From Delphinapterus leucas (lineage: Eukaryota; Chordata; Mammalia; Artiodactyla; Monodontidae): a stretch of 64,000 nt of DNA. The notes under the pieces are model-generated. The model saw only the letters and a program-made list of their open reading frames with translations, ran no database searches and had not been told where the DNA came from. Within the stretch, counting starts at the first letter, position 1; the number at the start of each line of letters is the position of its first letter. Shown piece by piece: positions 50,646 to 60,745 of the stretch. A program made the position numbers and the translations under genes. Where the stretch lies: NCBI RefSeq assembly GCF_002288925.2, contig NW_022098031.1, forward strand, positions 6,336,647 to 6,400,646. Reading direction: 5' to 3'.

Positions 50646-50656
50646 CAAAATGGCTC

Positions 50657-51014
50657 AGCTTATTTGTCTATTACTTACTGTAATAGCCATTTGGCTATTA
50701 CAATAAGTAATATTGTGTTGGCTATTTGGCTATTACTTATTGTAGCGGATTCTAGGGATTTTGTGACTGCACAAAGAAAAAGATGTGGCCATGAGAGGCA
50801 GTACACACAACAAGCTCAGCATGGGAAGGCCTATCATCCAGAAATGAGAAGGGCAAGGAAACTACTGGGGGAGAGGGGGATTGGAGAGGGGATTTGTGTG
50901 TCTAGGTGATAACTCTCTACAGCGTGGTAGGCCATCTCTGAGTCAGAGAACTTTGGTGGGCATTAGTGGCTCTATCTCATCAATGGCCAAAGACTGTTGG
51001 ATCAGTTTTCACAG
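50657..51014. other. Unidentified insert in L1M (left part), with hairpin
   Basis: Non-L1 sequence between the L1M left part and the MLT1 LTR. It contains the hairpin at 50,670-50,711 and then GC-richer text including caaggaaactactgggggag. It may be an older LTR or other repeat that I cannot name. An open frame at 50,619-50,909 crosses the L1 junction and is not a gene. Confidence 0.45.
50670..50711. repeat. 20-bp-stem hairpin with 2-nt loop
   Basis: The left arm attacttactgtaatagcca (50,670-50,689) pairs with the right arm 50,692-50,711 with a single mismatch and a 2-base loop. A third partial copy (ggctattacttattgta) follows at about 50,728-50,744. Confidence 0.93.
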
Positions 51015-51396
51015 TACTATGAACTAAATTTTATCTTCCCCTCAAATTCAGTTGTAGCCCTAACCCTCAATGTGATGCATTTGGACATATGGCCTCTGGA
51101 AGGCCATTAAGTTTATATGAGGCACTAGGATGGGGCCTTCATGATGGGATTATTACCCTCATAAGAAGAGATACCAGAGAGAGTACCTGAAGGGGAAATC
51201 TCTCAACCGTTTGAGAACAAAGAGAGAGGGCAGCCATCTGCAAGCAAGGAATAGAGACCTCAACTGAAACTTAATGGCTCACATCTTAACCTTGGACTTC
51301 TCAGCCTCCAGAACTGTGAGAAAAAAAATTTCTGTTACTTAAGCTACCCAGTCTATGGTATTTTGTTATGGCAGTCTACAGTACTTTGTTAAGACA
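51015..51396 (+). mobile_element. MLT1-type MaLR solo LTR nested in the insert
   Basis: It starts tactatgaactaaatttta (consensus TGCTATGGACTGAATTGTG). It contains atatggcctctggaaggcca, agaagagataccagagagag, and the 3' block ccagaactgtgagaaaaaaa, then aagctacccagtctatggta. Flanks cacag (51,010-51,014) and ctcag (51,397-51,401) agree at 4 of 5 bases, a likely 5-bp duplication. Confidence 0.88.
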
Positions 51397-51540
51397 CTCA
51401 GAGTACGCAAAGCAGGCAAGCTCTAAATGGCTAAAAATGTGCTTGTTTAAGTTGAGTTTAGAACTGGTACACTTGTGAGATGATGCAACTCATAATACAG
51501 TGAAGAAATAATCAACCTAGGCACCAATATACAGAGACCA
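51397..51540. other. Unidentified insert in L1M (right part)
   Basis: About 140 bp of non-L1 sequence after the MLT1. It probably belongs to the same unknown element as 50,657-51,014, split by the LTR. Confidence 0.4.
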
Positions 51541-52712
51541 TCTTTGGCTCATTCATAAAACACTTACAAAGCTAAACATAGTCTTACCATATGATCCAGC
51601 AATCACACACCTAGGTATTTACCTAACTGAGTTGAAAGCTTATGTCCACACAAAAAACCTGCACATGAATGTTTATAGCAGTGTTATTCATGATTGCCAA
51701 ACTCTGTTAGCATTCAAGATGTCTTTCAATATTTAAATAAACTATGTTACATACATACAATGCAATACTCTTCAGCAATAAACAAAATGAGTTAACAAGC
51801 CATAGAAAGACAGGGGAAATGTGAAATGCATATTGCTATCTAAAAGAACCTAATCCAAAAAAGCTACATATTGTATGACTCCAGTTATATGATATTCCAG
51901 AAAAGACAATCTAAAACTATAAAGTATTAAATAGTTCTGAAGCCATACTGATATAAATAAATGGTTGAAAAAATTAATAGGTGAGAAGAGAAAATATCTC
52001 TTGAGGAGAAGCATTTAAACTAATTTATGTAGATATTCTATCTTAAAGGAAGGGGAGCATAAATCCCCACTCTTTAAGGGTGGGCTCCAAAGAGGAAAGC
52101 ATGGAAATGGGGGAGGGAAGATAAATATAATTTTATATCAGAGAAACCTGAAAAACATAACATCAGCCAGGTGACCACGGTCAACATCATAAGCCAATAG
52201 TCCTGTTCAACAGAGTTATCAAAGGCCAACAGTCAAATCATGTTGATATTTTGATGTGACGAAAATGACAATTACTTCTGTGATCTTCCCTCAAATCCAT
52301 AACCCCCATGAAATCATTAGGAAAAAACCATCAGGCGAACTTCAATAGAGGGGCATTTTACAATACATGTCCATTACTCCTTAAGACTGTTAAGGTCACA
52401 AAAATAAGGAAAGTCTAAGTAACAGTCATAGGCAGAATAGCCTAAGAAGACATGACAACTAAACAGTCTTTGGAGTCCTGATGGGATCCTCAAACACAAA
52501 AAGACAAGTAAAAAGTACAGCAATTTGAATAAACTGTGGACTGTGGATTGATAACATTTCAATAATGGTTTGTTAATTTTTAAAATGTACCATACTCATA
52601 TCAGATGTTAATAATAAACTCTGTGTGTGTGTATATTGTGGGTATATTGGAACTCTATGTACTATATGCTGAGTTTTTCTGCAAATCTAAAACTCTTAAA
52701 ATATAAAGTCTG
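51541..52712 (+). mobile_element. Ancient L1M, ORF2 C-terminus and 3'UTR (right part)
   Basis: The L1 text resumes with acttacaaagctaaacatag and tatgatccagcaatcacaca. The long L1M 3'UTR follows (cagagaaacctgaaaaacat, cagccaggtgaccacggtca, agtctttggagtcctgatgg) and ends aactctatgtac...aaactcttaaaatataaagt near 52,712. This 3'UTR type belongs to the L1MC/MD/ME range. Confidence 0.88.
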
Positions 52713-53314
52713 TTGGTAAAAAGCAATATATTTAATAAAATATTTCTCATTAAAATGGATGTTTCATTTCTGTTTTAAATTAACAGTCTGAAATGCACTT
52801 TAGAAGAAGAAAACAGTAAAGATTGTGGGAAAGTTGTTGACCTATACATTCCCCCAGAAGATGTAAGCTTAAATTAATTGGCTTTCCTCTAGGATATTTT
52901 GTTGCAGACATTTTATTTCATTGCTTGAGTGTTTTGAGAGTAGGAAATCATTGGGTGAAGAGTGTATCATTCCAGAACAGAAGATACATGTAATAACTAT
53001 GTTTTTAACTAATAAGTTACTGTAACATACTATTTCTATTAATGAAGAAAAGGTAAATCTTTAACAAACTTCACTGTAACTTTGTTATCAGATGTGGAAA
53101 TAATTTAAAAGCACAGGATATATCATTCTTACTAACAAAAACATACACAGATACTAAATATAAAATTTCTTAAATAGCACACACACACATACACACACCT
53201 CTTAAAACAGAGTATAGAAGTATTAAGGAAAAAGTGAAAGTCTGTAAGAAGCAGTGCTTAGGGAAAAAAGACATAGATGTCAAATTCTGAAAGTTATATA
53301 TATCATCCAACCAC
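52713..53314. other. Unassigned AT-rich DNA
   Basis: Nothing recognised beyond a short (CA)n-rich patch near 53,179-53,198. Confidence 0.4.
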
Positions 53315-54020
53315 TTACCAATTCCTTCACTGCACAAATATTTATTAAGTGGCTACTACTATATACCAAATTTTTATCTAGATGCTGGAGCTACAGTGGT
53401 GAATAAGATGAAGAAGGACTCTGCTTCATAGATTTAATGATTCCAGTGACATACAACAGGTTAAAAAAATACAAAAAGAACTAGACAAATGAGTATATAG
53501 TAAATAACACAAATCAGTTAATAAAAATACCATAAAGAAAATGAAGCAGGGTAATTATATAGACAGTTATTGGACTAGGATGTTTTAGATATGGTGATCA
53601 GGAGAAAATCTCTAAAACTGTATATTTAAGAAATAATATACATGATCAGAATAATTTAGCCTTGAGAAGATTCTGAAGGAGAGAATCCCAGGCAAAAGAA
53701 ACAGGAAAATGCAAAGTTTGTAAAAATAGGAACTAGCCTTGCCAGTTCCAGGAGAAATAAGACTAATGTGATTAGGCCATTGTGAATTGTGTTTGAGGAG
53801 AGTATGAATTGATAAGATCAGTGAAGTAGCTGATTGTTAGACCATGTGGGACTTTGCATATCACAGGAAAGTGTACGTGGCATTACTGAACCATGGAGTT
53901 CAAGAGAAGACCACTAGACTCTTGTGGAGGGAATGAAAAAATGGGGAGTGTAGACACAGTAACCAAAAAGTGAAGGATGCTATATGTCTTATTAGCAGTT
54001 TGAAAGTAGAGGTATATGTT
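53315..54020 (-). mobile_element. L2 LINE fragment, about 700 bp
   Basis: The plus strand reads the complement of the L2 3' region in order: aaatatttattaagtggcta, tagatgctggagctacagtg, gagagaatcccaggcaaaag, caggaaaatgcaaagtttgt, gttagaccatgtgggacttt. Divergence is high, as expected for L2. Confidence 0.85.
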
Positions 54021-54749
54021 TTTGAAAGAAAACATTTACAAGTGTAAGAATGGAGGAAGGTAGAAAGACACAACGAAGGGAAACCAAGTACAGCAAAGGA
54101 AATAAAAACTTCTATTTTATTTTCAAACCCCTTTCAAATTTCTTTCCCTTTCTGGAAATCCCCATTTCTTTCATTCTTCTGATTAAAATATTCCTAGCTC
54201 TGAAGATTCATCTTTTCTGTGTAACTCTTTCCAGCTATAAACAATTTCCTTCTCGACCTAAAGATACTTTAGCACTGATCTATACACTTTGAAATTGATT
54301 GCTTGCTATTTTACTAATATACATTATGTCTTTTCAATTTGGCTGTAACTCACCGAAGGCAAGATTATTTCTGTCTTTCCAATATTGTCTGTTATATTTA
54401 ATGGACATAATTGGGAAAAATATGTAATTGTTAATGAATTCCAAATTTAAATCTTCAGTCTGGACTTTTCCCCTGAACTACAGACCCATATATTTAACTA
54501 CTTACTGTAGCTCCAGTTGATGTTTTATAGGCATCTAAAACTTAACATGTAGATTGAGTGTTTGATATTCCCTCTCAACTTGATCTACCAGTAGTGTTTG
54601 CCATTTCACTAAATGGCGACTCTATTCTTCCAATTGCTCAGGCCTCAAAATTTGTAGCTTTCTTTGACTCTTTGCTTTTTTTAGTATTCCACATGCTATT
54701 CATTCTTGGTTCACAACTTTGGGAGTTCCTCAGGTTAAATCTGTAACTG
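54021..54749. other. Unassigned DNA
   Basis: Nothing firmly recognised. The patch 54,130-54,400 could be a very decayed L2 piece. Confidence 0.35.
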
Positions 54750-55040
54750 GGTCTCATACACTGAGGGCAAGGAGAAACAGAAGAAAGAGGCAGACCACTC
54801 CAGATTGGTAGGTGGCAGTTTTAATAAGCAAAGGAAGTAATATGTGAAGCTTATCTTAAATAAGTAGATCTCTGCACCTCCCAAACAGAATCTTAAAATT
54901 TATATAGAGACCTTAATGGAGTTCAGTAACGTATACTGTGCAGATGGCCTCAACAACACATTAGTATCTCAAGTTTGTGTCCCTGAAACAGCTCAGGCTC
55001 TAAGAACAGTGGACAGAACATACATTCCAAGGACAAGGGA
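54750..55040. mobile_element. Candidate repeat or LTR fragment (unassigned)
   Basis: The text from gagggcaaggagaaacagaa through gcagaccactccagattggt to acattagtatctcaagtttg is lower in AT than its surroundings and ends sharply where L2 begins. I suspect an LTR fragment but cannot name it or show termini. Confidence 0.3.
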
Positions 55041-55345
55041 CATCATAGCCTTTGCTCTTCCGTCTATCTGGAATGTTCCTCCGCAGATATATCATGGCTT
55101 ACTGATTTACCAGCTTCATTTCTTTACGCAAATGTCACCCTCTCAGTGAATCTTTTCTGGTAAATCCTATATAAAAATGCAATTCTTTTATCTCTAATAA
55201 TTTGCCTTTTCATAGCTTTATCATTTTCCAAAATATTTTGTATTCATCTATTCATCTTTTTATCATCACTAGGAGGAAAGCCTCATAAGGGCTGCAGCGT
55301 ATTCACTGTTCCTAAAACATAATCAACACTCAAAAATTACTTGTT
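55041..55345 (+). mobile_element. L2 LINE 3' region (left of SINE)
   Basis: The L2 order is clear: tctatctggaatgttcctcc, cgcaaatgtcaccctctcag, a aggaggaaagcctcataagg block and the end caacactcaaaaattacttg. It continues at 55,571-55,600 (aatgaaagaataaatgaa). A SINE splits it. Confidence 0.85.
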
Positions 55346-55570
55346 GGGCTTCCCTGGTGGCGCAGTGGTTGTGAGTCCGCCTGCCGATGCAGGGGACATG
55401 GTTTCGTGCCCCGGTCCGGGAAGATCCCACATGCCGCGGAGCGGCTGGGCCCGTGAGCCATGGCTGCTGAGCCTGCGCGTCCGGAGCCTGTGCTCCGCAA
55501 CTGGAGAGGCCACAGCAGTGAGAGGCCTGCGTACCGCAAAAAAAAAAAAAAAAAAAAAAAAAAATTGTTG
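55346..55570 (+). mobile_element. CHR-type SINE, youngest-looking copy
   Basis: The head gggcttccctggtggcgcag matches the common consensus. The B-box region (ggtttcgtgcc) and the 3' junction ggcctgcgtaccgc are intact or nearly so, followed by an uninterrupted 27-A tail (55,538-55,564). CpG sites are abundant. A short duplication ttgttg (55,341-55,346 and 55,565-55,570) flanks it, and it splits an L2. Confidence 0.96.
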
Positions 55571-55600
55571 AATGAAAGAATAAATGAATCATTGAAGATA

Positions 55601-56490
55601 GTGTGTTGAATTAATCTAAGACAGAGTAAATCTGATGTCCTGACATATCTTGTCTCAGTTAATGTGATCCATCAAATTATGGCACTAGCTTAGTCACAGT
55701 AATAAAATACTTTCATGTTAATTATGTAAACTGAATATTTGTTTGAGGGGTGACTTTTGTTATAAAAAGCAACTTTCTGCTCAAATTTAAGTAGCTTCAA
55801 GTTTCAAAATGATGTGTCTTTTTTGTTGTTTTCTGAACAAGAATACTTTACTGAAATAGATCACAGCAGGAGGATGGACTAGTGTGGTTAAAATAAAAAA
55901 GGAGAAGCTACAAGAGAGACATTCACTTATTTCTTTTTATTGTTGACTCCAACATAGCAGAATCATTTTTTCTCATTTCCTTTCCTTTCTAGCTTACCTA
56001 ATTTGCTGAACCCTCTCCACTTACTGATGCCTTCTTGTCAATCTGACAAACTGACCCCTGCCTAGAAAACCTCCACTCTTCACAAGCCATTTTTGCCTTT
56101 CCTACTGCCACCTGATTTTTTCCTTATCCATAATTCCCCTCCATGAAGTTTTACAATGTCTAATACATTCTTTGTCACAATTCTCTTCACAGTCCAGTCC
56201 ACAATGCACATTACTTCAATGTAATCTTTGTAAAACTCTCACCTAAGAAAACTACTGATCTCTAGGAAAGGTATTTCTCTTTTACATGTAAAATATTGAA
56301 TTTGTTTAGCTTTAAAGAGCCAATCCATATATTACCTCCTCTCTGTTTTTCCCTGACCCACTGAACCATAATTCCCCACCCTGAACTGTTTTCTTACCTG
56401 TTTTTCCATCATAGTTTATGAATGCCTCGATTCAAACACCTCTCTTATTATATTACACGTATTTATTTCTGCTTCTGTCATGCTAGCTAC
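55601..56490. other. Unassigned DNA
   Basis: Nothing firmly recognised. The patch 56,310-56,490 has an L2-like flavour (pyrimidine-rich, ccctgacccactgaacc) but is not callable. Confidence 0.35.
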
Positions 56491-56802
56491 ATAGAGGAAT
56501 CTTTTTTTTTTTAATTTATTTTTGGCTGTGTTGGGTCTTCGTTTCTGTGCGAGGGCTTTCTCTAGTTGCAGTGAGCGGGGGCCACTCTTCATTGCGGTGC
56601 ACGGGCCTCTCACTGTCGCGGCCTCTCTTGCTGCGGAGCACAAGCTCCAGACGCGCAGGCTCAGTAATTGTGGCTCATGGGCCCAGCTACTCAGCGGCAT
56701 GTGGGATTTTCCCAGACCAGGGCTCAAACCCGTGTCCCCTGCACTGGCAGGCAGATCCTCAACCACTGCGCCACCAGGGAAGCCCCCTATAGAGGAATCT
56801 TT
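56491..56802 (-). mobile_element. CHR SINE with perfect 14-bp TSD
   Basis: A minus-strand SINE of about 285 bp with T-rich tail (56,503-56,520) followed by ggctgtgttgggtcttcg, the 3' end of the long CHR type. The head complement caccagggaagccc ends at about 56,786. atagaggaatcttt is duplicated exactly at 56,491-56,504 and 56,789-56,802. Confidence 0.96.
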
Positions 56803-57059
56803 AAAAGAATAATTTGTGTTGTTTTTACTTTTGTACTATGTTTTCTGTCATTGGGTAACTACTGAAAAATAAAATATATTTACACTAGGTGCTTTCAATT
56901 CATAAAGAAGATTATAGTAAGATTAAGTTAGAGACACAACTTTTTTACAAGTTAAATGTTAACTGACTAACGTTAGTATAAAAATTAATTTGAAAATTAG
57001 GTGTATGCTGTCATTTTCATATTATGCCATCCTGATCCTTAGTTTCCCTGTGAGTATAA
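56803..57059. other. Unassigned DNA
   Basis: Nothing recognised. Confidence 0.4.
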
Positions 57060-57205
57060 AAGAAACAGAGAAAGTTAGGAGAGAAAGAAAAAGAAAGAAA
57101 GGAAGGTAGAAAGGGAGAGAAAAAGGGAGGAAGAAAAAAAAAGGAAGAAAGAAAAAAAAGAGGGAAGGAGGGAAGGAAGGAGAGGGGAAAGAGAGAAAAG
57201 CAGAA
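57060..57205. repeat. Purine tract with 93-nt pure A/G core
   Basis: Positions 57,108-57,200 contain only A and G, with gaaa, ggaa and aggg subrepeats. The flanks to 57,060 have only a few pyrimidines. The minus-strand open frame here (Phe/Ser/Leu/Pro) is a composition artefact. Confidence 0.93.
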
Positions 57206-57649
57206 TAAATAGTTATTAAGTACACTAAGACTACCTGAAAAAGAAGTCTAATATTTTATAGTTTTGCCTTTTACACATTGTACTCTAAACTCAGCTTCTC
57301 CAATCATTTGCTTTTGTAGTCCTACTGGATTCTTTAGATGTCTTCTCATTTTCTCAAATTTGAGCTGTCAACATTTCAGTTCATTTTAATTAGTTATAAA
57401 ATAAAACAGTCCTTGTTATTTAAGCTTTTGCTAGCTAGCTCATTTGCCTGCTCTCAACATAGTAAAATGAGAGAGAATGATGGTAGCTTTTCCTGGGACT
57501 CTCCACATTCTTTGTTCAGGGTAGAGAGGTGAAAAATACAGACTAACTTTCTCACCTGGAAAGCAAATACAAAGAAAGAAGACCCTGTATACAATGTTGA
57601 CGGTATTGTCCCCTCAGTCATGTACAAGCATTTTTGGTAGGAATGTTAC
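57206..57649. other. Unassigned DNA
   Basis: Nothing recognised. Confidence 0.4.
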
Positions 57650-57927
57650 AACAGCAATAAACTTTAGAACACAACTGGCAATATCTACCAGAATGACCAA
57701 GGCATTTATTACTATTCCCAGAAGTCTTATATAGGAGATCTGTCCTATAGATTTATCCAAACATTTGTTACAAGATATAAAAAAATAACAAGTGTACATT
57801 GATGACATTGCAGCATTTTTGTAATAGTAACATATTAGAATTAACCCAAGTGTCCACTGATGGGGGAGGGAAGAGTTAAATTAATTATGATTTTATCTTC
57901 ACAATGAAATAAAATGTAAGGAAGACA
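57650..57927 (+). mobile_element. Older L1M 3' piece
   Basis: The blocks aactggcaatatctaccaga, attgcagcatttttgtaata and aacccaagtgtccactgatg follow an old L1 3' text. It is abutted or interrupted by a better preserved L1 tail at about 57,928. Confidence 0.6.
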
Positions 57928-58105
57928 AAAAGATGACCTACAGAATAGAAGAAAATATTTGCAAATGATATGACTGATGAGGCGGTAATGTCCAAAATAT
58001 ATAAACAGTTCATATAACTCAATATCAAAACACCAAACAACCTGATTAAAAAATGGGCAGAAGGCCTGAATAGACATTTTTCCAAAGAAGATATACATAT
58101 ACATA

Positions 58106-58129
58106 TTCATTAGCCAACAGGCTAATGAA
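58106..58129. repeat. 10-bp perfect hairpin in L1 ORF2
   Basis: Arms ttcattagcc and ggctaatgaa flank the loop aaca. The ordinary L1 text here has ggccaacagg without the extended arms. Confidence 0.85.
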
Positions 58130-58390
58130 GAGATGCTCAGGATTGCTAATCATCAGAGAAATGCAAACAGAAACCACAGTGAGATACTACCTCACACCTG
58201 TCAAAATAGCTATCATCAAAAAGTCTACAAATAACAAATGTTGGTGAGAATGTAGAGAAAAGGGAACCCTAGTACAGTGTTGGTGGGAATGTGAATTGGT
58301 GAAGCCACTATGGAAAACAGTATGGAGGTTCCTCAAAAAGCTTAGAAAAGAACTAGCATATGATCCAGCAATTCTACTAATGGGTGTATG

Positions 58391-58392
58391 TC

Positions 58393-58446
<54 letters not shown>
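58391..58446. repeat. (TG)n-(TA)21 microsatellite inside L1
   Basis: A short TG run leads into 42 bases of pure TA (58,405-58,446). It is likely to be length-polymorphic. Confidence 0.95.
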
Positions 58447-58452
<6 letters not shown>

Positions 58453-59030
58453 AAATGAAAGCACTAATTCAAAAAGATAAATGCATCCAATGTTCATAGC
58501 AGCATTATTTACAATAGCCAATATATGGAAGGAACCTAAGTGCCTATCAGCTGATGAATGGATAAAGAAGATTTGGTATACATACAGATAATGGAATATT
58601 ACTCAGCCATAAAAAATGATATTCTGCCATTTGCAATAACGTGGATGGACCTAGAAGATATTATGCTTAGTGAAATAAGTCATACAGATAAAGTCAAATA
58701 CTCTATGTTATAGAGTAGGAATCTAATAAATAAAACAAGCAAATGTATAAAACAAGACAGAAACAGACTCACAGATATAGAGAACGAACTAGACATTACC
58801 ACTGGGGAGAGAGGATTGGGTAGGGCCAAGATAGGGGTGTGGGATTAAGAAATACAAACTATTATGAATAAAATAAATAAGCAACAGGACATATTGTATG
58901 GCACTAAGAATTATAGCCATTATTCTATAATAATCTTAAATGGAGTATAATCTATAAAAAATTCAATCACTATGTTGTACACATGAAACTAATATATTTT
59001 AAATCAACTATACTTCAATAAAAAATAAAA

Positions 59031-59450
59031 GATATAGTTGTACATAAATATATTCTCTAGGGATACCAAATAAACTAATATGATTTCTTATAAAAAATAA
59101 ATCCCACATTAAGAGTTAAATAGAAAGTATATAAATACAGCTTATTTATCACCTTGAATCAAATCCAAACCCTATATTTTAATATATTTTAGATTCACAG
59201 AAGTGAATAGGTATTATTTTTCTCTTAAAAGCATACATTATTAAATTTCAGAGTCTAGGTTACAAAATCAAGTAGAGATATTGCATGATTGTCTTGGCAA
59301 AAGATACTAAGTCTTTCCTTTCCCAGAATATTTAGATGGAAGCTAGATTGTTTTCCTTTATTTGATTTATCCAAATAATGACATCAATCTTCTACATTAA
59401 ATTTCTGATAGAAACTTGGCTTTGAGGAAAAGACATTATACACATCAAAT
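59031..59450. other. Unassigned AT-rich DNA
   Basis: Nothing recognised. Confidence 0.4.
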
Positions 59451-59782
59451 TTTAAGACAGGGGCTTCCCTGGTGGCACAGTGGTTGAGAATCTGCCTGCA
59501 AATGCAGGGGACATGGGTTCGAGCCCTGGTCTGGGAAGATCCCACATGCTGCGGAACAACTAGGCCCGTGAGCCACAACTACTGAGCCTGCACTTCTGGA
59601 GCCTGTGCTCCGCAACAAGAGAGGCCGCGATAGTCAGAGGCCCGCACACCACGATGAAGAGCGGCCCCCACTTGCCACCACTAGAGAAAGCCCTCGCACA
59701 GAAACGAAGACCCAACACAGCAAAAATAAATAAATTACTAAACTCCTACCCCCAACATCTTAAAAAAAAAAAATTTAAGACA
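59451..59782 (+). mobile_element. Long CHR SINE with TSD
   Basis: Head ggggcttccctggtggcaca, an intact B box (gggttcgagccc), then the long 3' body (cgaagacccaacacagcaaa) and a mixed A-rich tail. tttaagaca is duplicated at 59,451-59,459 and 59,774-59,782. It is more diverged than the 55-kb copy. Confidence 0.95.
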
Positions 59783-59939
59783 ATCTAATTTTAAAACACA
59801 GACCTAAGTATTCTATAATTTTACATCATTTTTAATATGCCTAAACAGTTCATATTTACCACCATAACAACAAAATCCACTGACACCACTTTTATTTGTT
59901 TCTCCACTTTGGCTGTACTCCAACTCTTCCCATCTTCAG

Positions 59940-60056
59940 CAGAAAGCCAGTCAAGGGGAAGCCCTGACCCACATCCAGCTGCTGAATGCTATATGCATCA
60001 CAGCCTGAGTGCTAATTCTTTCTCTGAGAAATTGGAAAGGCTCCTACAAACTGCTG
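59940..60056 (+). other. Possible orphan coding exon (117 bp, phase 1-1)
   Basis: Seen in the sequence: a pyrimidine-rich stretch ending caactcttcccatcttcag (59,921-59,939) precedes the block, and it ends at ctgctg|gtaagc, a good donor. Between them one frame is fully open and lies within a larger open frame, 59,837-60,064. The 117-bp length is a multiple of three and both junctions fall after codon position 1, so inclusion would keep frame. The encoded stretch has 38 whole codons; it begins ESQSRGSPDPHPAAE and ends SFSEKLERLLQTA. Composition is mixed and hydrophilic, unlike the repeat-derived frames nearby. One alternative frame has a stop late and the other early. I recognise no protein. 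Chance is a real possibility, and no flanking exons were found. Confidence 0.22.
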
Positions 60057-60564
60057 GTAAGCTTTAATGGAGAGTAGATGAACAGATTGTCCTTTAGAAC
60101 TGGCCAAATTTCAGTATCCATATTGAAAAACAGACTTCAAGAAGGTTTTTGTTTTTGTTTTATCCCCTTTACTCTTTAATGCTTTGTTCTTTCAACCAAA
60201 AGTGTCTATCTGGGTTTTGTGGGTCTCATTTTCATTCTAGTTCAAGGTATATAGCCTTATTAGCACAGTTGCCACCTGGCTATGCTTTTAATCTGTATTG
60301 GGTAGTCATTCACCTCCCACATGGCATCAGCAGGATATTCAGTTGATAGTTCCCAGGGGTGTCTTAGTGGGACTCTCTTTACAGAGTAGGATGTTGTCCA
60401 GCGTCCAGTATTCCTCTGTTCAGCATAGGACAGGCCAGTGTGTATCCAGGGGACAACAACTTGATTTAATTTTCATTTGCTTTTTTTAAATTAAGTTCTC
60501 TAGTGTGCATAAGAAGCAGAGGGAGCAATTTCAGCTTGTTTATGCTTGAGCAACATTGTGAAAT
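60057..60564. other. Unassigned DNA
   Basis: No repeat recognised. A near-duplicate phrase (ccagcgtccagtattcc, gtccagtattcctctgtt) is the only local structure noted. Confidence 0.35.
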
Positions 60565-60745
60565 GAAGGAAGCACTATACTGGGAGTCAGAAAATTTGTA
60601 CAATGTTCTTTCATCTGTCTTTCCTTGGCTGGTCATCCTCTCACTTTGGGCCTCAGTTGCCTCCTTGGTAAAGTGGAATGATAATAATATTTACTCACCT
60701 AAGGTGGGACTTGTATTAATGAATATATGAGGTTCTTTGCAATAC
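60565..60745 (+). repeat. MIR-type SINE fragment
   Basis: The text ctatactgggagtcagaaaa, gcctcagttgcctccttggt, aaagtggaatgataataata follows MIR/MIR3 order (consensus around CTCAGTTTCCTCATCTGTAAAATGG). Confidence 0.7.

Larger units (their letters stand above)
46980..50656 (+). mobile_element. Ancient L1M, ORF2 left part (endonuclease to C-terminal region)
   Basis: Collinear with L1M from just upstream of ORF2 (a gctgcaaagtctaggacagc block, then a tatgctaaggggg block) through endonuclease (47,230-48,000), linker (48,060-48,470), reverse transcriptase (48,640-49,500) and C-terminal region. It stops at about 50,656, and the L1 text resumes at about 51,541. With its right part this is a copy of about 5.7 kb including the insert. 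It is densely broken by stops. Confidence 0.9.
47100..50656 (+). pseudogene. L1M ORF2 remnant
   Basis: An open block at 48,074-48,466 preserves L1 linker text (NAYIRKERAE, LRKLEKEEQ, TKEKREKTQI) but contains a run of Ser/Pro codons from an embedded pyrimidine repeat. The catalytic FADD region reads as a decayed TDG at about 49,323-49,334 (acagatggcaca). It is nonfunctional. Confidence 0.85.
57928..59030 (+). mobile_element. L1 3' end, 5'-truncated (about 1.1 kb)
   Basis: It begins within ORF2 (tacagaatagaagaaaatat, L1 block around EWEKIFANDMTD) and runs collinearly through the C-terminal domain (ggaatattactcagccataa) and 3'UTR to a tacttcaataaaaaataaaa tail near 59,030. Stops and a long internal (TG)n/(TA)n expansion (58,391-58,446) show that it is dead. 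Confidence 0.9.
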
